DNA of 64,000 nucleotides from Chenopodium formosanum. Its lineage: Eukaryota; Streptophyta; Magnoliopsida; Caryophyllales; Amaranthaceae. The stretch covers positions 1,676,501-1,740,500 of the forward strand of contig CM044857.1 in assembly GCA_024500155.1 (NCBI GenBank). Reading direction: 5' to 3'. Position 1 is the stretch's first letter; the number at the start of each line of letters is the position of its first letter. Below are positions 35,747 through 44,215 of this stretch, one piece after another. The notes under the pieces are model-generated. The model saw nothing but the letters and a program-made list of their open reading frames with translations, did not search any database and was not told the origin of the DNA. Made by a program: the position numbers and the translations under genes.

Positions 35747-38442
35747 TTTCTTTTAAGGGGGTAGACTGTAATACCCCGTATTTTTAATATATTTTATAAA
35801 TTATTTATTTATTTGTAAAATATAACTTTGGGTCAAATTATTTTTATTATGGGATTTAAATAATACAAGGTTTAATTTTTAGGTTAATAAGTATTCAATC
35901 CAAATGTAGTCCATCTTCATAATAAACCCAATCATTCTATTTTTTATATTTGGGCTACCTATTCTATTATTCAAGTCCACAATTTTAAAAAATCCCAAAC
36001 TTACCCTAAACAACCCTACACTATAAATACTCATTCAATCTCCAAAATTTTGCCACCCAAAAGGTCAAATGGTCAAGGAAAGCTATTTTCCCTTTTTCTT
36101 TCATTTTCTTTTTCTTCATTCTTTTTCCCTCATCCTTACGTGAACAATTCTTGGCCATGGTGGACTTGTTTTGTTGCTGTTGTCCGCCACCCACCGCCGA
36201 TCGGAGCTCCGGCCACCCACTGGCGTCACCGCGGAACCGGCCTCCCTCCGTGAGCGGTCCTTTCTCCCTCCTTTCACCTCTGTTATATCTTTACTAGATA
36301 ATTATGTATACATGTTGGTATTGATTTTTAATTGTTTAAATATGTTTATTTAGAATCAAATCATGTTTTTAATGATTTAAAAGTATATTTTCAGATTTAT
36401 TAGATTGTTAATTTTCATATTTCATAATTTTATGAAGTTAGGATTTTGAAATAATAAAGACTTGATTTTTAGGGTTCTTATACAAATGATTTGGGGCTTT
36501 TGTACCTAATAATTATATTGATTAATTGGGCATAAAAATATGTTTTAATAAAGTTTTAAGAGGTTTTTAATCAAGTAATATTGCTGGAATTTTATTTAAA
36601 GTAGTACAATTGTGATTTTAATGAAAGGGTTTAATCACTCATTAAAAGAGAGGTTAATTAGGGGTTTTAAAATAATTTTCAGATTATTAAGTTAATTAGG
36701 GGTTTTAAAATAATTTTCAGATTATTATAAGTTGTTTAAAGTGAGTATAAGTTGCTGGAAATTATGTATACAAGAGTAATTACTATAGTATTATTGTCCC
36801 TTTATGTAGGAGACTTTGTTCGGGAATTGTTGTAGTGTACTCGGCTATTTTAAGAGCTTATTTGAGGTATGTACGCGTACTCGGAAATTTATTAAGCGTG
36901 TAGAAACATGCTAGGATTTATTTAAGTGATTCCAAGTTAGCGTCATGCAAGGAATTGGTTGAAATGGTTGAATTGAAATGAGATTGGTGATATAAATTGG
37001 ATTGATTGAATTGAGAATGGTTTTGGTGAATTATTTGTGAAGCATGATTTGTTGAAATAAATTATTTATTGGATTGGTGATTGAAAATAGTTAAGTTGGC
37101 ATGTTGTATATGAACCACACTTTTATTATTGACATGATAATGAGCATGTTTAATTAAACTAAATGTTTAATTTGGGTTGGAATGTTGAAAAGGAATTTTA
37201 TCATGGTTCATATAATTTTTATTGATGTTGTAAGCATGAGGAAGGAGCTATTTAAGTGTCTTTGTACACGAGGATTAAATTATATTTTGGTGCCTTAGTG
37301 CACTTAAGGTGTTTCTAATACCGAGGGATAGGAATTGTGATGTATTATGCGTTTAAGGTGTCTTTGATACTGAGGTAGATTAAAAAAGGGTTCAACATAA
37401 AATATTATGTGGCACTAATTATTCAAGAATAAAATGAGTGTGTTTAATTGTTTGAATAATTATAATGATTGATTGTGTTATGGTTTGAGAGTCATCACCA
37501 AGTCTAAAAATATGTAAAGCAACGTAAAGTGAAAAAGATTACGCACCAAAACTCTTGGAACGTATATACCTTGAGTATGAACACATGGGGGGAGTTATTG
37601 AATTTTATATTTAACCATAACTTCTACTGGGAGTACAGGATACTGTATATTCCTTTTTATTATGCGTAGGAATTCCGCCACTTACGAGTGGTTCTTTTAT
37701 TATGCGTAGGATGCTGTATATTCTTTTATGCGCGGGAATCCCGTGTTAGTACCCTTTTATTGGGGCAGGTTAGGGAGGAAACCCGTTCGATGCGTAATCA
37801 ATGCTAAATGAATAAATTAGCTATTTATTTAAGGGTCATGTTGCATATTGTATGTTGTATGCTTGTAAACAGGTGCAACAAGGTAAGTTGTGTGATGATA
37901 GAGTGAAAGCATGTTAGTGTGTTTTATTTACGTTTATGTACTCAACATTGCTGATTATGTGTTTGTGTGTTTTGTTGGCCTTGTCTTTATCTTGGCCCTA
38001 CAACGACTCATTTCAAATGGCGAGTAGTGGGGACAAGTAGAGAGGAGATTTTCAGGTGATGAAGCATATTCATGATGGACATGAGTGAAGAGCGAATCAT
38101 GCCTAGTTTCCATAAAGACTATGATGTGGTTTATTGCTGTAATTATTATATTATATTATGCTTGTGAGACTAACGCAAATGTTTTTAAGTTTTTGTTCGG
38201 TTTCAAGAAGGGCCTACAATGGTTCCAAGTTGTAGGTTGACTTCGTTTGACTTTACTTTCGTTTGGTTTGACTTTTAAGTTAACTTGTTTTGAATGGTTT
38301 TAAAGAGAATCTTCTGTTGTGTGTCTTTGATAAATGCCTTAGCCGTTATCACGGTGGCGGTAATGCCTTAGAATTTCCTATCTCGTGTTTTAAAAAGGGT
38401 GAAACAAGTGTTTTAAAGGCAATGAATTTCTAGGGTGTTACA
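35747..38442 (+). mobile_element. 3' end of an inverted Tekay-like copy G2: polypurine tract and 3' LTR
   Basis: CTTTTAAGGGGGTAGAC at 35750-35766 precedes an LTR at 35767-38442 that starts TGTAATACCCCG and ends CTAGGGTGTTACA. TATAAATA is at 36022-36029. Many blocks are reverse complements of the G1 LTR (for example TTGGTGCCTTAGTGCACTTA near 37290 against 7180-7195). The rest of G2 is absent. The short ORFs near 36050-36350 lie in the GC-rich patch after the TATA box and are not supported as genes. Confidence 0.88.
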
Positions 38443-38540
38443 GTGGCAACAAGGTTGCCTACTACATTTAATGCCATGAAGAAATTTGGAGTGTGGACAT
38501 TCACACCATACTTGATCATCAAATTAATTAACTCTTAACA
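38443..38540 (-). repeat. 5' LTR remnant of the outer Copia element
   Basis: 98 bp matching 3755-3851. It ends TTAACA at 38540 and is followed by TSD CATAA (38541-38545). On its left it is cut by the G2 LTR. Confidence 0.88.
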
Positions 38541-38545
38541 CATAA

Positions 38546-38828
38546 GAATTCCAATTTAATCTATAACTATTATTTCCTCCAAAAATAATAACTTTATTCA
38601 AATAAAACCTTTCCATCCTATTTTTCAACCTTTTTTAATTTTAGAATATTTCAAGTTCACATACACAGTAATCTTAATTGATTAGCATTTCTATTTTGTT
38701 GCTAAATTTTTCCTTGAATGAATACGTATTAACATATACCTATAAATTGAGGGTATGACATGGCATACATGCTTAATATAATATGGAGATTTGATAGTGG
38801 ATTGCTAAACACCGCCATTAAAAATGAT
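38546..38828. other. Gene-free AT-rich DNA right of the nest
   Basis: Continues the intergenic sequence that was split by the Copia insertion. I see no gene or clear repeat here. Confidence 0.5.
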
Positions 38829-39381
38829 TAGGGGTGTTCGTTCGGTTAGTTTGGATCTAGTCCAAATCCGATCCAATTTGAAATATAATTCGGTTTTCAA
38901 CTTTTCAATCTAATCTGATCCGAATTTCCCTACCAATCCAATCCGAATTAAAATTCGGTTATTTGGATCTAATCCGAAAATCCGAATTATAATACCTTAT
39001 TTTTGAGTGCCTAATACGATTATAAAAATAAAGTTTTAATATAAATACAAGTCTTCAAAATCATGATTAAAATAAATAGTTCAATATCAAGTCATTAATT
39101 AATTAATACAAAGTCTCTCTAGTTTATTTTATGTAGTAGTAAGTATTTGAGCTAAACTTCAAAAAACAAAGAAAACCATATTTATATAAGCTTAATTTTA
39201 CAATTCGGTTTTCGGTTTGGATTGGATCCAATTAGGATCAATCCGATCCAATCCAAAAATCCAAAATTTCAAAAATCTCAATCCGATCCGATCCGATTTA
39301 AAGTTCGAATCCAATTTGAATTGATAATTCGGTTTGGATTGGATTGGATTTCGGTTTTAATCCGAATTATGAACACCCCTA
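38829..39381. mobile_element. hAT-type MITE (553 bp)
   Basis: Terminal inverted repeats TAGGGGTGTTC and GAACACCCCTA. The 8-bp duplication AAAATGAT (38821-38828) and AAAGTGAT (39382-39389) matches at 7 of 8 positions. The interior is rich in AATCCGAAT / ATTCGGTTTGGATT repeats facing both ways, so it can fold on itself. No transposase. Confidence 0.85.
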
Positions 39382-39389
39382 AAAGTGAT

Positions 39390-39713
39390 CACCACCGCCA
39401 ACATTTGGTGAAAATGGACAATCATACCCTTACTACTTCACTACCCCTTATCCTCCTCTCGGCGACCCACCACCCTACCTACCGGCGACGACCACCACCA
39501 CCCTGATCGGAAATAAACCCACCACATCCCCCTCAATGATGACCCACCACCTTCCCTCGCCAGCGAAAAGGTGGTGATTTTTTTTTAATTTTTCGGCAAC
39601 CGCGGTAACCGGAGGCCAAAACCGGTTATCGTGCATAAATTGCTTTAATTAATACTATTTCAAGTACTGGAGTTTTTGAGATCTTAGCATGTATGCCAGT
39701 CAAAGCGAAACAT
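39390..39713. other. Gene-free stretch, partly GC-rich
   Basis: An ACC/CCA-rich patch at 39460-39560 looks like a decayed coding or LTR leader fragment, but no protein is recognised. ATGTATGCCAGTCAAAGCGA at about 39690 recurs with three changes at about 40979, on the far side of the MITE cluster. Confidence 0.4.
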
Positions 39714-39716
39714 TAA

Positions 39717-40184
39717 GAGCAACTCCAATGGTTGTAGCTAGGGACTTGCTTGCAATATTAAATAATTTCTAGCTACATACTAGCTTAACCATTAGAGTTA
39801 GAAAATGCAATTAGCTTGGCCAAGCAAATTAGATTTGTCAAGCTAAGAGCAACTCCAATGGCAAGCTAATTGTTAAATTAGCTAAATTAGCTTGTCATGC
39901 TACTTAAGCTTTCAAACTAATTATTATCTTTGTAGCTAGTTTGAGCCTCAATGACTAGCTATTAGCTTACTATTTAAATTATTAATTTACTATTTTTTTT
40001 TCTTAGTTACTAATTGACTTTTTAGCATTTTCTTTTTGGTAAGTTTTTTTCAAGCAAATTAGCTTGGCAAAGCTAATTGCTTGACTAAGCTAATTGCATA
40101 TATTTTGCCCCAATGGTCAAACTAGTAGTTAGTGACTATTTGAAATTGCAAGCAAGTCCCTAGCTACAACCATTGGAGTTGCTC
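39717..40184. mobile_element. Harbinger/Tourist-like MITE A
   Basis: Long terminal inverted repeats beginning GAGCAACTCCAATGGTTGTA and continuing AGGGACTTGCTTGCAAT, mirrored at 40144-40184. TAA duplications lie at 39714-39716 and 40185-40187. Non-coding. Confidence 0.8.
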
Positions 40185-40384
40185 TAATTTGTTTGGAAAA
40201 AAACTTGCTAAAATAAAACAAATTAGAATAAATAAAATGAATTTTATCAACTTAAATTAAGGAGGTGTTGTCCATCTAAACAGTAAGCTATTAGCTAGTC
40301 ATTGAAGCTAAAATGACAATTTGCTTAAAAGCTTATGTGGCATGACAAGCTAATTTGACAATTAGCTTACCATTGGAGTTGCTC
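39847..40384. mobile_element. Harbinger/Tourist-like MITE B, interleaved with MITE A
   Basis: Left end GAGCAACTCCAATGGCAAGC at 39847 and right end GCTTACCATTGGAGTTGCTC at 40384, with TAA at 39844-39846 and 40385-40387. The left end lies inside MITE A and the right end outside it, so the pair overlap rather than nest. Confidence 0.7.
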
Positions 40385-40387
40385 TAA

Positions 40388-41175
40388 AAAAAGGAGAGAG
40401 TACAACATTTTAATTAAGAAGGAACATAACACAAAAGAATTGTATAACCCTAATATATTCCGTGCCCAACTTCTAAATTTAGTTTTCCTAAACTGCAATT
40501 GTTTTTTTAGCGAAGGAACTGAAGTTCGGTGTCAAAAATTGTTGTAAATTAAATCTTTACCAAAATTTAAAAAGGTCACTTACTAAGGATCTGTTCTGAT
40601 TTACTGAACTGAGTTGAAATGAACTGAACTGAACTGATTGGATTGAACTGAACTGAATATTTTATGAGAGAAGGAAATTAGGAACTGAATTGAATTAAAC
40701 TGAGCTGAACTGAAAATAAGCTGAAAAGAACATACCTTTACTCCCTTAGTTCCTTTAAGCCTTTTTATAAAGAATTACCCCGCTATTTCAAATCGTCATT
40801 TCATAGAGGAAAATTTTAATTATGAATAATCTTTGATAAATATTTTTTTTAAAATTATTGGAAAGTTTGCATTGTTTTTTTTTGAAAGCTACCTTATAAG
40901 GAAAATGTTATTTGATTTACTTGGCCTTATTTATAAAAAAAATTGATAGTTACTATTATTATTATTATTATTAAAAAATGTATGCCGGTCAAAGTGAAGC
41001 ATTATAAATGACTAGGTTAGGTCCCGTGCAATAATGCACGGTTGTTTAAGTTCCAATATATGTCATATAATTTTAAAATAAACTCTTGCTATATTGATTT
41101 AGTACAATTAAGGTTATTTACATTTAGCCAATCTTTATTTACCTTATTAAAAATTTACATTAAATAAATTTTAAC

Positions 41176-41176
<1 letters not shown>
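40388..41176. other. Gene-free region with CTGAA-rich tract
   Basis: Holds the CTGAA repeat below, an ATT microsatellite (about 40956-40972) and a small hairpin CCGTGCA-ATAA-TGCACGG at 41024-41041. No gene is seen. Confidence 0.5.
40590..40735. repeat. Degenerate GAACT/CTGAA tandem repeat
   Basis: Two blocks of GAACTGAACTGAACTGA-type repeats separated by AATATTTTATGAGAGAAGG. Simple satellite-like sequence with no coding role. Confidence 0.75.

Positions 41177-41213
<37 letters not shown>
41177..41213. repeat. Poly(A) run of about 37 bases
   Basis: An uninterrupted A-run directly left of the hairpin at 41219-41271. It could be the tail of a plus-strand retroelement whose body is not recognisable. 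Confidence 0.8.
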
Positions 41214-41214
<1 letters not shown>

Positions 41215-41218
41215 CAAA

Positions 41219-41271
41219 ACTAAAAGACACACCAGGAGATGACATGTGTCATTGCTGGTGTGTCTTTTAGT
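41219..41271. repeat. Near-perfect 53-bp hairpin
   Basis: Arms ACTAAAAGACACACCAG (41219-41235) and its exact reverse complement (41255-41271), with a second pair ATGACA/TGTCAT inside (41239-41252). Only five central or bulge bases are unpaired in the whole structure apart from the TG loop. Origin unknown; a foldback transposon relic is possible. Confidence 0.8.
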
Positions 41272-41284
41272 ATATAGTTATTGA

Positions 41285-42470
41285 ATTTTTTTTTTTTTTG
41301 AAGGGGGGGAGATTATATTCATTAATAAAAAGCCATATGGCACTTACATAAGAGATCATAATCGAACAATACAAAGACAACCGAACCAATTACAAGTTCG
41401 AAATAAACGAAACTACAATTGCACGCGCAGAATGACTTTCTTAAGTACCCTTGGCTCATATAACGCTGTCCTATGCAACCTCTTGCAAGGGGGTCTGACA
41501 ATATGATGTAATTTCTGACGAGAATCTTCATTGGCTCAGAATCCCGTACTCCTCGACCTGAAATCAAAATTGGTGTCGTACACTTCACCATAGACAAGAT
41601 CAACTCCGATTCAAACACGGATATCGGCATGGAAGCAAAACCCTTTAGCCCAAACCAATAAAAGATCAAACCGAAGCCCCATAGCCAAAAAACCCGGCTT
41701 AAATCCTGCACCAGAAGATCGGTACACCGATCTGCAAGCCCCATATCACTCCAACACACCACACAAACAGAAAAAATAATAAAACTAAAAAACACACAAC
41801 GACTTCTAAAAGGAAAAACAGAACGAAAACTAAACCCTAAAACAAAAAACGAAACCCTAACATCCCACCCCGCCGCCAAACCGAGTCCCACCACCCACGC
41901 TCTGGAATTCACCGACCCAGCCCACGAAACGCCGGAAATAAACGCACGGACCACCGAGGCCCGCCTGAGAAGCCCGAACCCCACACGCCCCTGAGCCGCT
42001 GCAACGACAACCCTACACGAGGGACTTAGAACGGCCCTACACGAGGGACTCAGAGGGAGGAAACTCCCCCTCCCCGTTCTCGTAAACCACGTCGCGGCAA
42101 CGGACAAAGGGGTGGGGCGAAGGCGCGGCGGGGAGGCGGTACAAAGAAACGACGGCAGGCCGGCCTCACAGTCGGAGAAGAATAACGGCGGCGGACGAAG
42201 AGGCGGTGCGGCGCCAAATGAAAGGCTGAAAAAACGAAAAACCATAACGGAAAAAGAAATAAACAATCTAAAGGGGTAGATCGGAGGCTCGCCGACGCTG
42301 TGGCGTGGGCGGTGAGCCACACGCCCGCCGCCGAGCCTCATAGCCGGAGAAGAAGAAGAGGGGCAGCGGTTTATGGGGGGGAGAGAGAGAGAGAGGATTT
42401 TTAGAGAGAGCACTAACTTAAGCTTGTTATCTTCTTGTTTGCTTGTTACACGAAAGTTGAGATAAGTTGC
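41285..42470 (-). mobile_element. Poly(A)-tailed retroinsertion with 17-bp TSD (LINE-type mobilisation)
   Basis: A 1186-bp insert flanked by the identical duplication TAGTATATAGTTATTGA (41268-41284 and 42471-42487). The poly(T) at about 41286-41300 is the tail of a minus-strand copy. The 5' end has CT-rich repeats and a GC-rich stretch; the 3' end reads TTAATGAATATAATCTCC before the tail. A 363-codon open frame at 41322-42413 covers most of it, but its product (Ser/Arg/Phe-rich, no known domain) is not recognised, and the frame may reflect base composition. Best read as a non-autonomous LINE derivative or processed transcript. Confidence 0.8.
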
Positions 42471-42487
42471 TAGTATATAGTTATTGA

Positions 42488-43560
42488 TTTACATGGCCTT
42501 ATTTGATTCATTTTTCATGTATTTGTTGATTTAGATTTCATTTGTAGATCGATGTTGTATGACTTTCTATTAATGAATTCATTTGTTTAAAAAAGAAAAA
42601 AAATTCAACGCTTAATATTTTTTATTTATCAATTTACAAAAATTATAAAAAATTGATGATATGATATATGAAAGTTATTATAATATGTTCCCGGCCCACA
42701 TATCTATGTTTTATCATAATTATAAATAAAAAACGGTAGTTAGAGTACATATTTTAATAGAGTTAAAAGTTATAATATAACGTTTCAAGCTAAATACGAG
42801 TAAAAAAGAATGGCGGAAGAGTATATATACATAAAGACATTTTGCACAGACTAGAATATGTTCGTCTTCTGTCAAGACAAAGACTTAACTAGCCTATCTA
42901 AAAGCTCGAAGAAATTTATTGTTTCAAGATCAATACCTTAATGTGGATAGAGAAAAGGACTAATATTAATATATTTCAAATTTGGTCTAAGAAAATTTTC
43001 AAACTTGGTAAAAAATAAAAATTAACATTCATGGTTGCGATCTAACCCATCGAGTTCTACACTTTGTATATATGGAAAAAACCGTAAAAGAACAACTTAA
43101 TTTTTTTTTTTTTTTTTTTCTGTAATCGAATAATCTTAATGCGAAAAGGAAAAAAAAAATTCAGTTTTTGCAAAGCACTAAAAGGCAACCAACAATCAAA
43201 AAGTTCATTGAATTCTCTACTCTACCAAGACAAGAATTATGCTAAAAAAATTAATTCATTAAGGACTTTTAATTAAGACTTTTAGTGGCCAAGAGCGTAT
43301 TCCTATTCTCTTTTTTTTTTTTTTTAATTATTTTTTTTATTTTATATTTTTTATTTATTTATAATAAAAAATTGATAATTTTGATAACGGATCAATTACA
43401 CATGGCATCATGTAAGACCCTAACACACATCGGACCACATGGAAACAATGGTGTAACTCATAACATTAGATCCAATTAATACGAATTACGAAGTTTCTTA
43501 CCATTAAACTTAATCACAAAACAAAAAAATTAAATAAAAATAAAAAATAAAATAAAGAAA
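42488..43560. other. Gene-free AT-rich region
   Basis: Contains a possible second LINE-like 3' end (TATTAATGAATTCATTTG followed by A-rich DNA near 42570-42600) and several T-runs. No gene is supported. Confidence 0.45.
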
Positions 43561-43570
43561 GAAAGAAAGA

Positions 43571-43669
43571 AACGGAAATCCTGAGGGCGGACATTTGAAA
43601 GCAGATCAGAGATAACCGTTAGAGAAAGGGCACAAGCCCAAGATCAACGGTTCTCATTTACTAGCCGTT
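43571..43669. promoter_or_regulatory. Cluster of MSA (mitosis-specific activator) sites upstream of the cyclin gene
   Basis: MSA core AACGG or its inverse occurs at 43571-43575, 43616-43620, 43646-43650 and 43665-43669. The second reads TCTAACGGTTA on the minus strand, a full match to the YCYAACGGYYA consensus; the fourth reads CTAACGGCTA, nearly full. In plants these sites bind three-repeat MYB (MYB3R) factors and give G2/M expression of B-type cyclins. The cluster lies about 550-650 bp before the ATG. Confidence 0.75.
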
Positions 43670-44188
43670 AGTTTCAAAAATTTATTCGCCGACATAATTT
43701 AATCAATTTGCCTTATTTTTCTGTTACTCAATTTCATAATTTTTTCTTCTTCTTCCTTTTTTTAATTTTTTTTTTTCTTTAATCTCCTCTCTCTTTTTTT
43801 TTTCTTCTCGTTTATGAACCCTAAAATTTCGAAAGAGTCTTCCTTATTTGAAAGAGAAAATAGAGTGAGAGAGAGAATAAGAATTGCACTCCCAATTTCT
43901 TCAATCTTAATTTGATTTTAAAATGGGGTTTGAATTTTTCTGACTGATTTCTTTCTCTCTCTTCTTCAATCAATTCTAGGAAGAATAAAAACGGACTACT
44001 TGATTTGAACATTTATTCTTGAACATCATTAATTTGTTGTTTTTGGGTGAGTAATTAATTTTCTTAATTTTAAATTTTCTGGGGTTTTGGATTTGTTTTG
44101 ACTTTTTTTTCTTGATTGTATTTTTCTGCATTAATGCCATTTTGCGATCATCATTTTGATTTGTTGGGCGGATTTTTTGATGTAATAG

Positions 44189-44215
44189 AAGAAGAAGAAG
44201 AAGAAGAAGAAGAAG
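44189..44215 (+). repeat. AGA/GAA microsatellite immediately before the cyclin ATG
   Basis: Nine AGA-type triplets end just before ATG at 44216-44218, giving a purine-rich leader. Confidence 0.85.

Larger units (their letters stand above)
3578..38540 (-). mobile_element. Ty1/Copia retrotransposon split by a 32-kb nested insertion
   Basis: The outermost layer of the nest. Its 3' LTR is 3578-3851 (starts TGTTAT, ends TAACA) and the remaining piece of its 5' LTR is 38443-38540. The 5-bp duplication CATAA lies at 3573-3577 and 38541-38545, directly outside both ends. A purine tract (minus strand AAGGAGGAG) abuts the 3' LTR at 3852. Between the LTRs only the integrase tail, reverse transcriptase and RNase H survive (4079-6070). 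The 5' leader, gag, protease, most of integrase and most of the 5' LTR are missing, which fits a deletion between two Tekay-like copies that had landed inside it. Confidence 0.88.

Noticed and set aside
35767..38442. G2 LTR as a solo LTR with its own TSD in the Copia LTR
   Set aside because: A polypurine tract directly precedes it and the two flanks do not repeat (G1 LTR sequence on the left, GTGGC on the right), so it is the 3' end of a larger deleted element.
41024..41213. Helitron end (small hairpin CCGTGCA-ATAA-TGCACGG followed by other structure)
   Set aside because: No TC start, no CTRR end and no Rep/helicase coding sequence were found.
41322..42413. 363-codon minus-strand open frame as a host gene
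   Set aside because: It sits wholly inside a TSD-flanked poly(A)-tailed insertion, matches no domain I know, and its composition is biased; described as part of the insertion instead.
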